Assembly: GCA_028023455.1 (NCBI GenBank)
Contig: JAQFVV010012400.1
Span: 14,639,748 to 14,703,747 of the forward strand
From: Epiperipatus broadwayi
Taxonomy: Eukaryota > Onychophora > Udeonychophora > Euonychophora > Peripatidae
Direction of reading: 5' to 3'
DNA length: 64,000 bases
Shown piece by piece: positions 1-12,036 of this stretch. How positions within the stretch are numbered: the stretch's first letter is position 1; each line of letters starts with the position of its first letter. The notes below the pieces were generated by a model. The model saw nothing but the letters and a program-made list of their open reading frames with translations, searched no databases and had not been told where the DNA came from. The translations under genes were made by a program, and so were the position numbers.

Positions 1-412
1 AAACAGATTCATGTCTGTTTATGGTAAATAGGCTGTTCTTGCAGTAACTGAGTTTTGATGAGACTGCAGATCTATTTTGACAAAATACAAAGCCTTTGTA
101 CAGAAGTTAATACCTCTGTAAAGCTTGATATTGGATAAGCTCCTTTATTTGTGTTATTTACCATTACACAACAATAGTTGCTGCATAATCATACAGGTGG
201 ATTCTTTTGTCAATGAAATTATGCTTTTATTGACTAGATCATTTAGCACTTCTTCAACTTTAGGGTTGAGAGGGAATACAACTTTTTTTAGTCTACATAT
301 AATTGACTGCTCATTGAAAATGAGCTCTACATGCATCTTCAACTTGGCAGGAGTTAAAAAGCTGAGAGAATTTATTTTCTGCTTTTGTTTCTAGTTGTAC
401 TCACTTGATAAT
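1..412. other. Unannotated A+T-rich sequence
   Basis: I recognise nothing here. The short open frames have no family signature and look like chance. Confidence 0.5.
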
Positions 413-521
413 TTTAATCCTTATTTTCAGAAACTTAAATCATTTACAGCCCAACAAAGGGTTCAAATCCTTATTTTTAGAAGTTTAAATCATTTACAGC
501 CTAATAAAGGACTCAAATCCT
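413..521. repeat. Short tandem duplication, ~49-bp unit
   Basis: Two adjacent copies of a ~49-bp unit are visible. Each begins near AATCCTTATTTT and contains AAATCATTTACAGCC. A third start (AAATCCTTAG) follows. The copies differ at several positions, so this is an old local duplication. Confidence 0.7.
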
Positions 522-627
522 TAGATAAAATATAAAGTGATAACTTTTACCAGCATTGTAACTATCTGTTTAATGTCAATGCTATTTCTGTTAACATCCA
601 TAGTAACCAAATACCTCTTATTGATGT

Positions 628-905
628 TTAATGGTATGGACGGTTGAAGAGTTGGAGAATGGAGAGAATTAAAGCCTGTCTGTTAAAGTTTGAAGAATTA
701 CTATCTTAATATAAATCAGTACTGATTATATACATGTGTGGGAAATGATGATCTAGACCAACTGATGAGTGCTGGTTCAGCATGAAATACTTATTTATCT
801 TTTTCACATGAATGTGATCATGTATATCAGTTATTTAAGATGAAATGAATGACTGAAGGGAACTTGAAAGTCTGGGTTCAAATCCTCTCTAATTACATCT
901 TATTG
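628..905 (+). repeat. Dispersed repeat family R1, copy 1
   Basis: Nearly collinear with 30606-30904. The shared blocks include TTAAAGTTTGAA, CTATCTTAATATAAA, the core GATGAGTGCTGGTTCAGCAT, and a tail with TGGGTTCAAATCC that resembles a Pol III B box. Other copies lie at 13.7, 14.7-15.3 and 30.0-30.9 kb. There is no coding capacity. The family could be a long tRNA-derived SINE or the 3' part of a larger retroelement; I cannot tell which. Confidence 0.65.
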
Positions 906-1640
906 ATATATATATAATTTCATTTTCTTTCAATGGTAATCCAATGCATTTGAGTGATGAAAGACACATCTCTACCATTATCAATTTCCATCCTGACAAT
1001 TTGTTCACAGATTTTCACATCTAGTAAATTGTACATATTCTCGCTTTCTATTATTTTAATATTTTCTAAACTACTGTTAGTTTCTCCTTTTGATTTATTA
1101 TTCACTGGTAAATCAATTTTAGACTTTCTGTTTGTTTTTACAAACTTTAGACAAATGCCAAATACCGTTTCAGTCCACAATTATGACATTTTTAATTTCT
1201 AAATATATATATTTATGTGGCCTTTAGTACCACAGCAAAAGCAAATGTAAACATTCTTCATAAAATTCCTATTAATTGTCACTACTTGTGTCTTATTTAA
1301 TGAGGTATTTGATTTGATATTTGCCATATTTTAAAATTCTGACACATTTTCCAGAAGATCTTGTACATTATTTCTTTTTCTATAGCCACACCATACATAA
1401 ATGCACCCACTAATATTTGTTGGCCTAATACATATCTTCAAGGCCATATTTAAACTCACATTCCTTTGTTAATTCACACATTCTTACATCACACTCTCAA
1501 ATGTTTTCTCTTAGTGATTACAATCTTCTTTAGAAGTGAAGACAGACTATGTCTTTCAAAGTCTTTGTTTTAAAGTGTACATTTAACTTTTGTAGAAATT
1601 ATTCATAATGCATAGCTTCATGTAGTTTCAGATCACATAG
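905..1640 (-). pseudogene. Ty3/gypsy-like gag-protease remnant
   Basis: Conceptual translation of the minus strand gives three pieces in gag-pol order. Around 1420-1560 there is a gag-like stretch with RMCELTKECEFKYGLEDM, resembling the capsid C-terminal region of Ty3/gypsy gag. Near 1230 there is a broken zinc knuckle (CFCCGTKGH) that lacks its last cysteine. At 920-1060 there is a retropepsin-like segment (LLDVKICEQIVRMEIDNGRD) where the family has its D-T/S-G active site, so the catalytic triplet is altered to DNG. Stops and frame changes break the chain, and no reverse transcriptase, integrase or LTR was found beside it. It is a dead fragment. The protease match is the strongest part and the gag match is weaker. 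Confidence 0.6.
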
Positions 1641-2443
1641 ACAATTTGCTATTAGGAGCATTCTTTCCTGATATTCACACTAAAGTTGAAACTTTTAGTT
1701 TATTACTCATAATATTTATTTATTATAATATACCTTTCAACATGTGCCATATATATTTGCCATTTTGCTGTGCTGTTTATATCAAATAGAGTTATTATAT
1801 TGTTATGTATTGTGATGTTATCTTTGTGATCCCTTAATAATTTATAATGATAAACCAAAAATCTCAATTGCTAATTCCCACAATGCTTGCACAATTGTAC
1901 CCTGGTGCATAGATTTGTTGCTGCAACTGCACCAACTGATGTATACAGGAATCATCAGGTTGATCAAAGCCAGCTGTATACAAATTAATAACAATTAAGA
2001 AAAGAAATGCATTAAATCAAGCTTAAAATTAATAAAAGTTTATTTATTTTGAATTGAATGTATATTAATAAATATTAGTAACATCGACTAGCAGCTTGCT
2101 CTAATTTTAATTAATTAACTAGCAGATACAAATAGGAATCTTCTTGCATTTTCTTTGCAGCAGTCTATACACACAACTTTTATAGTACTGCTCTCTAATG
2201 CTGTTTGTGCTTAATTGAAACTTATATTCAGAAATGATAACTCTTCATTTTTAACTATGCATTCTAATGCATCACTAACTGCACATTACTTTGTGCATTT
2301 CTGATGTATGCTCCACTATTCATAAATATACATACAGTTTGGCAGCTCTTGTTTGCTTTTTCTAATTTGCAATATTCAGTCTCACATTTTTTTCTTTGCA
2401 AATTAGCTTAATCTTTTTTTATTATGCATAATTAATTTTTATA
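1641..2443. other. Unannotated A+T-rich sequence
   Basis: No gene or repeat family was recognised. The block at 1850-1980 is slightly richer in G+C but has no readable protein. Confidence 0.4.
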
Positions 2444-2525
2444 GAGCACTTTCAAGGTCATCTATATCTGACTAACTATACATGGAGCACTTTCAAGGTC
2501 TTCTATATCTGACTAACTATACATG
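2444..2525. repeat. Tandem duplication, 41-bp unit
   Basis: GAGCACTTTCAAGGTC begins at 2444 and again at 2485, and each is followed by TCTATATCTGACTAACTATA. The two copies are almost identical, so the duplication is recent. Confidence 0.85.
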
Positions 2526-3037
2526 CTCATAGAACTTTTATATATTAATGATATAAATTTTTTAGTCAGATCATAGCAAATTGCAGTATTGTATTCGATA
2601 TTGAACATGTACAGAACTTTTTAACTCTAGTATACAGACATATAAAAGACAATGCTTTTTAATGTGTATATGTTTATATCTAAAACACACCTCAATTAAA
2701 AAATTACAATACATAAACAAATTCAATTATAAGCAATAATTAAAAAAAAGAGAAAATAATGTAGATATTTACATGTTTATGCATCAATATATGTGTATAA
2801 GTTCATTCAATCACATCCCCTCAAAAAATAAATAAATATTTTTCTTTTTCAAATTAAACAAATGCCCAACTTTAGAATAAGAGCAAAGAAAATACATGTA
2901 TTGCTTTCATTTAGGTTGGGAAAGGGATAATATATTGACTAAATAAATTCATATGATTCAGTTAAAGTGTGAGAGTGAAAGACAAAATATATTAGAATTT
3001 AAATAAATAAACATCACACTATCACCATTCTTTAGCG
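2526..3037. other. Unannotated A+T-rich sequence
   Basis: Nothing recognised. Confidence 0.4.
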
Positions 3038-3190
3038 TACTCACTAATGAAAGCCACAAGCTAAAAACTACGGTAGTGTGAAGATATTGGTTGAGTAGGC
3101 ACTTTATAAAGATTTTATGCACAAACCTTCTTGCATCCATTAATTATTCTGGCTTGCACTAGGTTGCACTACTTTATGGAGAGTTTTGCC
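3038..3190 (+). repeat. Diverged single copy of the 9.9-12.0 kb array unit
   Basis: The order of blocks matches the plus-oriented units at 10.9-12.0 kb: CACTAATGAAAGCCACAAGC, then GATATTGG.TGAGTAGGCACT, GATTTTATGCACAA.CCTTCT, GCATCCATT.ATT, and TATGGAGAGTTTTG. About one base in five or six differs. It is an older, isolated relative of the array unit, which shows the unit exists as a dispersed repeat as well as in arrays. Confidence 0.75.
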
Positions 3191-4740
3191 TCTCTGTTAA
3201 TATTTAAATGCAAGAAAAATGTACATCTAATTAATTTATGAATTTTAATGTTTTTAGTTTTTGTATGTTTATTATTTTTTTGAATAAAGTAGCAGATTAT
3301 GGAACAGTGGATGTGGTGGTTCCACTGTATAGAAAGATGAACCCATATTTTTAATTTTAAAATTGTTTAAATTTTATCAGCAACAAATCCCATTAATATA
3401 ACCTATCTGGTCCCAGAATAAGCTTCCAACATTAGGAATTTATCTGGTTTAATTAATTCTGCAATATATTTTTATATAACAATCTTCTCATCACTTTTTA
3501 AAGGATATATAACAATCTTCTCTGTTTAAAAAAAGTTAAGTTTTTCTGATTATTATTTCTGTTTTTTTTCTTCTCAGATTAAAATTTTTAACAATTGTTG
3601 TAAACTTCTTATCAGCTGATTTAAGAGATATATATATATTTTTTATTCTCTCTCAAATTTGTGTTTGGAAGTTTCTTATTTATGCAACTGAATTTTTTTG
3701 CCTAAAACCAGAAATAAGGTTTCACATTAATTCTGCTTATTAATTTGCAAGTATTCACTTAAATATATTTTATTTTAAACAGTGTTTATTGTATATGTTA
3801 ATTTATTTACTGTACTGTGTTTATTAGTTTTTAATACTTATCTAAGATTAAATTAAAAAAAGTTAATGAAGGAAGATCTGTAAATCTTAATGTATATTAA
3901 TAAATAATAGTCTGATGGTTTAGAAAATTCAAAAGTCTATCTCCTAATTTTGTTCAGATAGTTGAAGTTGCTAAACTATAAATATGTGTATTACATTTTA
4001 ATATCAGATGTTTTTCCTAATATGGAATCTTTTTGTTGTATATATTAATTGTGTTTGACTATATATATATAATAAAGTATAAGGTTTATATATATATAAC
4101 TAACTTTTAAAATTTAATAATTTAACTGATAAACACAGATGAAATTTAATTTTAAATTTAATCGAAAAAAAAAAAAGACGTAAATATAGAAAAGCTGACA
4201 ATTATAGTATTATTTATATTGTTCACGGATGTTTGAAGAAAAAAGATTAAACAATTCATAGCAAGAAATTTGTATGACCACATTTTCATTTGTTCTTTCC
4301 ATGTGTGTGTTCTTATAATAAAACCAATATTAATTTTTAATTATAATTTTAAAAAAAGAAGAAGATACATTTGGAATAATTTTTCACCTGACTGAAGGGG
4401 AAATAGATTAAATTTATTAATTAGACAAATTGCTTATCCTTTTCTCATTCATTATATTTTCAGAAAAATAATTAAAAATGAATGTAGATAAAAGTGAAAT
4501 ATATATGCATAAATATATGAGAACATTAACCCATGACTTTTTTGGTTTTGAAGTTTAAGGGAAAATTTAAAGCTGCTCTTGTAGAAATCACCATAATTTG
4601 AGAGTTCGTGGTCTAGTTTGCTCCACTACTTAAGCAACATATATTACGATGAAAACTATTATCTTTTTTTTAAACTGTTTCTGTAAATATTCTAATACCA
4701 GACTTAACTCTACAGTCATTACAAAATCAAATATATCTTG
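3191..4740. other. Unannotated, extremely A+T-rich sequence
   Basis: Long stretches hold almost only A and T, with short (TA)n runs near 3630, 4060 and 4090. There is no gene and no identifiable repeat family. Confidence 0.4.
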
Positions 4741-5165
4741 TTTAATCAATATAATTTCTAGTATTAAGATCTCAAAAGTGATTTGAATGGTTTTTTTATT
4801 TTATTATTATTTTACATACAGTATGAAATACTTAAACAAACTTAATTAATTCCAGAATCTCTCATTATAGCATCTGTTCAATCTAGCATACGTTAAATTA
4901 TTTATTTAGAGATAAAAAAAAATTTAAGATCCATTGCTAAAACAAACTTAACTGTAAAATTTCTCATTACAGCATCTGTTCAGTCTGACATACATTGAAA
5001 TATATTTATGAATGGTTTTACCTCCAAATAAGTCTATTTCAATGCATGCTAAGCTGAACAGATGCTATAACTAGAGACTCTAGAATTAATTTTGTTTTAG
5101 CATACCATACTAATACAGCAATAAAAAAATATTGAAATCTTAATATAAGACTTATATTGATTAAA
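4741..5165. mobile_element. Foldback MITE-like element
   Basis: The ends are inverted copies. TTTAATCAATATAA at 4741 pairs with TTATATTGATTAAA ending at 5165, and the pairing continues imperfectly inward through AGCATCTGTTCAATCTAGCAT (4868-4890) against its inverted relative ATGCTAAGCTGAACAGATGCT (5045-5066). A second direct copy of the left-arm core (GCATCTGTTCAGTCTGACAT) lies at 4972-4991. There are no coding frames. The target duplication was not identified, so the superfamily is unknown. Confidence 0.7.
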
Positions 5166-6168
5166 GAAAATGTAATATTTAATCAGGAAAAATATATAAA
5201 ATCAAAAATATAAGTGTAAAAATATAAAATTAAGTTACTTAACTTAAACAGTGTACACATAAATATGAAAAGCACAAAAAGTTGGGGGAATATGAAAAAT
5301 ATAAACAATTTTTCTTAATATCTAAAATAAATATAATTAACTTCTTGAATCTATTTTGTTAGATCAGGATTAAAATTTATATAATAAAAAAATGCACTGC
5401 TAAATATGCAAATAAGTAGACAACTGAACTAAATTAATAACTGAACTTTACAAAGGCCCTGAAACATTGTGTATCTGCATCTGCTATGTTGTCAATAATA
5501 TTTCTCCATATTTATTATACATTGTGTTTACTATAGTACAGCCCACTGTAAAATATAAAAATATCCAAATATATAATTATACAGCCATTATCTCCCGACA
5601 TAAAATTTTTCATTTTAAGAAAACAAAAAATCACTTCCTGCACCTATTCTAGTTATAAAAAGTACATTTTAGTATAATTCCTATAAAAGACAACTTATCA
5701 CAGATTTTCCTTTATTCTAAATTTACTATACTCTTTTTATTCTATAGAATCAAACTTTTCTCCATTTTATTTACAATGCATTTCGATCTAATACTAAGAA
5801 AATCTTTTATATTTTTTAAATCTCTGTAGCTTTTCTATGTTTTCAGAATAACATTAAATTAATTTCTCAATGTCTAGTATACATACACAAAAAAGACTGG
5901 TTTACAGAAAATACTTTAACTTTTATCAGTTCCAGATGGCCCACACTAGCTTATAATAATTTGTATGCTGACCAATTACCATCGCTTCCATGTATTTACT
6001 AATTATTATGGACTGTTTCCATTGGATTTTCTGAATACTGGTTAATGATAGTAAGTTCTGAAATCTTATTGAATACATATTTTTTGTCAATTTAATAATT
6101 CATATGATTTGTCAGGCATTGTTAAAACTAATCTTAAGAATCTGTTCTTAAATTTGGGGAAAAAAATC
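5166..6168. other. Unannotated A+T-rich sequence
   Basis: No gene or repeat family seen. The open frame at 5467-5652 is rich in Ile, Tyr and Phe, as expected of random A+T-rich DNA. Confidence 0.4.
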
Positions 6169-7333
6169 TGATTGTTTTCTCTTAGCATGTTGAAACCATT
6201 TGAGGGTGTAATTTTTATGTAAACAAACAGAATTATAATCTTACCGGGCCATTGTTCTTTTTTTCAACTTTAAAATGTTTTTTTTTTTTTGATTTACAAT
6301 AAAATCATAAATAATGAAATTTATCTAAAAGAAATAAAAAAATACATTGTATAAATCTTTTTTTTATTTTTATTTTTCTAAAATGAAATTTGTAATTTTA
6401 ACAAGAATAAAAACAAATCAAAACAATATCGTGGCAACACAAATCAAATTTTAACATGAAGAAAAAGAAATAATTTCTCCAAAACAACATCGTGGCCATG
6501 TAAATAAAATTGTTAATTTTAACAAGAATAAAAAGAAATAATTTCCCCCAAAACAAAATCGTGGCCATGCAAATATAATTTGTAATTTTAACAAGAATAA
6601 AAAGAAAGAATTTATTCAAAACAACATCGTGGGCAAAAATAAAACTGGTATTTTCGATTTGTCTCGCGATTTATCTCATGCAAACGTGAATTTTAGCATG
6701 ATTTCGTAAAAATCACGCTTACACCTCCCCTTTGACAATTGATTAGTGTCACCCTTGTCTAGAGAAGCGGGGCAAAGTTTCCACAATTTTTATTACCTCA
6801 TACTACATCATTGGATTTGGAAAATAATGACTTGGACATGCGAATTTGAAAACTTTTGACAGTCTCAATTACAGACACCCTCACAAAATACTGTAGCGAA
6901 ATTTAAAATAAGATTGTTCATATAAATTGCGTAAACAAAGTTTACCGTAAGCAGCAATGGCCACTGTGGCAGATAATAAACATCCTACTTCTGCTGTAAA
7001 TACATCTATCATTAAAATGTTAATAATGGGATTGTTCATATAAACTGTGGCAGAATAATACGTTCTATTTCTGTACTGTAGCATACAAATAGATACCGCT
7101 GTAACACAAAGTTCACCGTAAATGATGGCATCCTTCTGCGGCAGAATAAACATCCTATTTCTGTGCTGTAGCATAGAAATAGGCACCACAGACAAGTAAA
7201 TGGACTATTTCTATGCTTAACCATTGGAATAGAACATTATATAGTGGCACAGCCACTTAAACAGTATATTTCTGTGCATTTGCATAGAAATTACACCCTC
7301 AAGTGATTTCAACATGCTAAGAGAAAACAATCA
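6169..7333. mobile_element. Non-autonomous DNA transposon (MITE-like), ~1.16 kb
   Basis: About 50 bp at the left end (TGATTGTTTTCTCTTAGCAT, then GTTGAAACCATTTGAGGGTG) is repeated inverted at the right end, 7285-7333, with only a few mismatches. Short A-rich AAAAATC stretches lie just outside both ends, but they overlap the termini and cannot be called a target duplication with certainty. The interior has no transposase. It holds a 68-bp tandem repeat (6398-6640) and a set of degenerate TATTTCTGTGCTGTAGCATA-type repeats (7040-7290). Confidence 0.7.
6398..6640. repeat. Tandem minisatellite, ~61-69-bp unit, ~4 copies
   Basis: The marker ATCGTGG recurs at 6428, 6489, 6558 and 6626, spaced 61, 69 and 68 bp apart. 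Each is preceded by TTTTAACA(A/T)GAA(T/G)AAAAA and CAAAACAA. The array lies inside the MITE-like element. The open frame crossing it is produced by the repeat. Confidence 0.85.
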
Positions 7334-8242
7334 AAAATCTAAATAAAGTGAACTAATTTTTACCCATTTTACAAAATGAGTAAAATTGAAATAGTTCAAA
7401 ATTTTAATTATTAGTTTCTATATATTCACCACTAATAATTCTGCAAATAAAATCTAACAGTTAAACTGGGAAACTAAAAGGTTAATATTTTCCTTGTCTC
7501 ATCTTTTTAATGATTCTTATGAATTTTATTCATATGACTGTCAATCAAAAATCGGGGCTTTTATGCAGAATTCTTAGCCATTCAGATTTTATCTTCATGC
7601 ACAGATCAAATTGTTGATCTATTTAATCAAGATTCATGAAAAGTTCAGTCTCTAAAAACAGTTTCTTGAAAAAAAATTCAGATGTTTCTTTAATGTTTAT
7701 ATATTTTGTGCCTTCAGTTCTACATGCTATATACATAGATATGTTTCCACACATTCAATTTGAAAAGTTTGAAAACAAATTGACAACAAATTAGACAATC
7801 ACAGGCTATTGGACTTATAAAAAAAAAATTCTTATTTTGAGGAATCCAAATACTATGTGATCTTTCTGGTACATACTTTATCTATATTACTTAGTGGAGA
7901 TCTCAATGAATTAGTTTTCAGATGGGAGGCACTGCATTGTCAATGAGAGAAATTAAAGTTAGAATTAGATCTCAGTATTGAATTGAAAAACGTAATTTTT
8001 TTTTGATAATTTAAGGGGCTTTACTTCATTAAGATATATCTGTAGATATGAAATATCAGAATTAAATTAAGATGTTGCAAGCAATGAAAAACTATCACTG
8101 ACACTAAAAAAATGTTGCCATTGGTTATAGTATCTATTATCTAGAATACCATACCTTAAAGCTGAAAATTTAATGCATATACATAGAATCATGAAATATA
8201 AACTGATAAAATTTAGAAAAACAACAAATAACTTATTATGGA
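7334..8242. other. Unannotated A+T-rich sequence
   Basis: No gene or repeat recognised. Confidence 0.4.
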
Positions 8243-8255
8243 TCCCCCCCCCCCC

Positions 8256-8361
8256 ATATGTCATAGCATCGGCCGGGAGGCAAACCTGCAACAACTGTCT
8301 GCAACCAACTGCTTGTTTGCAAAAGGCTGTGCTGACCTCTCGGCTAACAATGCTTGACTAT
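8256..8361 (-). mobile_element. tRNA-derived SINE, copy 1 (poly-G tail)
   Basis: Reading the minus strand, the element runs from TCAAGCATTGTTAGCCGAGA to the shared 3' end GATGCTATGACATATG. It has the A box TTAGCCGAGAGG and the middle block AGCAGTTGGTTGCAGAC found in the other copies. The B-box region is altered (GGTTTGCCTCC). Its 3' end runs into 13 G residues, seen as C at 8244-8256 on the plus strand, instead of the A-rich tails of other copies. Confidence 0.8.
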
Positions 8362-9882
8362 GAATCCTTTTTTATTGAAAAATGTCAAGAAAATGTTGTA
8401 GAAAGGATATATCAGGATGCAAAATGGTATTAACTTTTGCCAAATAAGTGTGCATTAGTCTAATATAATGATTATAACTTACATTAAAATAAATTCTTGC
8501 AAACCTTATTTATGAGAAGATTATTAAAATTAATGAATACAATTATATAAAAAATTTAACAAATTTGTATTTTATGATGTTTGATATGCAAATATCAACA
8601 TCATGACACCCAGCAAATTCATTTTAATGAAAAACTGAAGAAAATAGACATGATGTAAAACAATATTGACTTTGGTTAAATAATAAATACACTTTTTAAG
8701 ATACAACAGTCTAATTATTTAAAGAATTACTATTTACTTTAAAAGAAATTCTTGCAATATTCCCTTATTAAAAAGACTATTAACATTGATAAATACTGTT
8801 ATGAAAATAGTTTTTTTTTTAAAATAAAGATTTCTTTAATAGAAATATTAATTAAGTCAGAAAAAAATATTCTGGTACGCAAACATCAATATTTCAATTA
8901 AATTAAAAACAAACCATTTACATTTCTTGCTAACAAAATCATCAATCAGAACACAGATTGATTTGCAATAATTTTCAAGAAATTGTTTTTCAGATAATTG
9001 TTTATCTAATTTTACTAAATCAATCCAAAGCTATTGCAGATATTTTTAATTCTCTGCAATTTGTTTTAAATGTCATAAGATATATTTAGCTATTTTTCAT
9101 GTAGCCAAAATTGCAGTAAAACATCTAATAAAATAAAATTTAATTTTTTAATTCCACCCGTCACATACTACAAACAAATTTTGTTGTTATATACAAAATA
9201 TAAGTAAATGAGATAAAGTAACATGTTAGTTTACATACAGAAAATGAAGTATGCCGCAGTTACAATTGAATACAGGAAAAAATATAGCGTAGGACACATA
9301 TCCACAATAATAATATAAATAGGCACTTTTTGCTGCTAATTAAGATTATATTTTGATTAAACATTAATAAATAGACAGGCTGATTTGTCCAATAATCTAC
9401 CTTCAGGACAGTGCTTCAGTGCAATAAAACTGCTAAATTCTGTTAAATCTCTCAAATACAAATAAAGGCATCATTGTTTAATGGTAGTCCAGAAAGTGTC
9501 ATTAGCCATTAATCTATACAATTATTTACTGTCTATCCTAACTAAGATTAAATATTACAAATTCTGAATTTATTTTCAGCATATCTGATATGAATTCCAA
9601 TATTTTGTTTAAATTTTAATATTATTTGCAATTAATGTAATTAATAAACATTAAAGTTATTAATCTTCATAACCAAAGTGTAAAAGGGGCTTATAGTTGC
9701 CATAAAACCGACATAACTAACATGGCATCAGATTTGTATAATTATAAACAAGTTGTCTTGGATTAGGATTTTTGAATTTCAGATTATTAGTTTGAATATT
9801 AAAGGAATAAAAAATAGATATTAGCTGCACAGATTTTAATCTTAAATTCTCACCGATAACGAAAAAAAACAAAACAGCATGG
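8362..9882. other. Unannotated A+T-rich sequence
   Basis: No gene or repeat family recognised. Confidence 0.4.
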
Positions 9883-9896
9883 GAACATAAGTATTA

Positions 9897-10878
9897 AACC
9901 ACTAAACATCACATGATCACTATCTCATACTAGCACAATAATTGTTATAAACAATTCAAAATACAGCAAAACTCTCCATATAGTAGTGCCATCTTGTGCT
10001 AACAAGAGCAATCAATGGATGCCAGAAGGCTTGTGCATAAAATCCCTATCTAGTGCCTACTCATCCAATATCCCCAGACTAGTTTCTGGCTTGTGGCCTT
10101 CATCAGTGAGGAGCCTTGGATCTGAGAGCACTGCACCTAGATCTTAGGATCTAATGCAACCCTCCAGCACCCACCTTTTAACTACAAAACTATGAGAATG
10201 AAATTGAAAACACTATTAATATTTTCAATCCAAGCTCAATAGCTTATATAGTCATATGGGTCTGAACTCAATTCAGTAACCATACATTTTGGTGTCTTTG
10301 GCTCTTTAACAACCATAGCCACCACTATCCTATTAGGCAGGATTGGTGTTAAACCACTAAACTCCACATGATCACTATCTCATACTAGCACAATAATTGT
10401 TATAAACAATTCAAAATACAGCAAAACTCTCCATATAGTAGTGCCATCTTGTGCTAACAAGAGCAATCAATGGATGCCAGAAGGCTTGTGCATAAAATCC
10501 CTATCTAGTGCCTACTCATCCAATATCCCCAGACTAGTTTCTGGCTTGTGGCCTTCATCAGTGAGGAGCCTTGGATCTGAGAGCACTGCACCTAGATCTT
10601 AGGATCTAATGCAACCCTCCAGCACCCACCTTTTAACTCTATTTAACTACAAAACTATGAGAATGAAATTGAAAACACTATTAATATTTTCAATCCAAGC
10701 TCAATAGCTTATATAGTCATATGGGTCTGAACTCAATTCAGTACCCATACATTTTGGTGTCTTTGGCTCTTTAACAACCTTAGCCACCACTATCCTATTA
10801 GGCAGGATTGGTGTTAAACCACTAAACATCACATGATCACTATCTCATACTAGCACCATAATTGTTATAAACAATTCA
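9897..10878 (-). repeat. Left arm of the inverted array
   Basis: The marker ACTAAAC(A/T)(T/C)CACATGATCAC begins at 9901, 10356 and 10821, giving periods of 455 and 465 bp. The third copy stops after GTTATAAACAATTCA, where the orientation flips. Taking the 3.0-kb relative as plus, these units are on the minus strand. Confidence 0.9.
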
Positions 10879-12036
10879 GGTGGGTGCTGGAGGGTTGCAT
10901 TAGATCCTAAGATCTAGGTGCAGTGCTCTCAGATCCAAGGCTCCTCACTGATGAAGGCCATAAGCCAGAAACTAGTCTGGGGATATTGGATGAGTAGGCA
11001 CTAGATAGGGATTTTATGCACAAGCCTTCTGGCATCCATTGATTGCTCTTGTTAGCACAAGATGGCACTACTATATGGAGAGTTTTGCTGTATTTTGAAT
11101 TGTTTATAACAATTATTGTGCTAGTATGAGATAGTGATCATGTGATGTTTAGTGGTTTAACACCAATCCTGCCTAATAGGATAGTGGTGGCTATGGTTGT
11201 TAAAGAGCCAAAGACACCAAAATGTATGGGTACTGAATTGAGTTCAGACCCATATGACTATATAAGCTATTGAGCTTGGATTGAAAATATTAATAGTGTT
11301 TTCAATTTCATTCTCATAGTTTTGTAGTTAAATAGAGTTAAAAGGTGGGTGCTGGAGGGTTGCATCAGATCCTAAGATCTAGGTGCAGTGCTCTCAGATC
11401 CAAGGCTCCTCACTGATGAAGGCCACAAGCCAGAAACTAGTCTGGGGATATTGGATGAGTAGGCACTAGATAGGGATTTTATGCACAAGCCTTCTGGCAT
11501 CCATTGATTGCTCTTGTTAGCACAAGATGGCACTACTATATGGAGAGTTTTGCTGTATTTTGAATTGTTTATAACAATTATTGTGCTAGTATGAGATAGT
11601 GATCATGTGATGTTTAGTGGTTTAACACCAATCCTGCCTAATAGGATAGTGGTGGCTATGGTTGTTAAAGAGCCAAAGACACCAAAATGTATGGGTACTG
11701 AATTGAGTTCAGACCCATATGACTATATAAGCTATTGAGCTTGGATTGAAAATATTAATAGTGTTTTCAATTTCATTCTCATAGTTTTGTAGTTAAATAG
11801 AGTTAAAAGGTGGGTGCTGGAGGGTTGCATTAGATCCTAAGATCTAGGTGCAGTGCTCTCAGATCCAAGGCTCCTCACTGATGAAGGCCACAAGCCAGAA
11901 ACTAGTCTGGGGATATTGGATGAGTAGGCACTAGATAGGGATTTTATGCACAAGCCTTCTGGCATCCATTGATTGCTCTTGTTAGCACAAGATGGCACTA
12001 CTATATGGAGAGTTTTGCTGTATTTTGAATTGTTTA
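10879..12036 (+). repeat. Right arm of the inverted array
   Basis: The marker GGTGGGTGCTGGAGGGTTGC begins at 10879, 11344 and 11809, giving periods of exactly 465 bp. The last copy is cut off after TTTTGAATTGTTTA, directly before the 14-bp repeat. Units differ at only a few bases, such as GCATTAG/GCATCAG and CCATAAG/CCACAAG. Confidence 0.92.

Noticed and set aside
6398-6619. Membrane-protein-like ORF rich in FLFILVKI repeats
   Set aside because: The repeat protein is the translation of a 68-bp tandem repeat.
9897-12036. Assembly duplication only
   Set aside because: Units carry separate small differences (a 10-bp indel and single-base changes) and the flanking 14-bp repeat is what a real insertion would leave. 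An assembly error at the central junction is still possible and is listed as a finding.
10000-12036. CRISPR-like array
   Set aside because: Units are 455-465 bp with no short repeat-spacer pattern, and the genome is eukaryotic.
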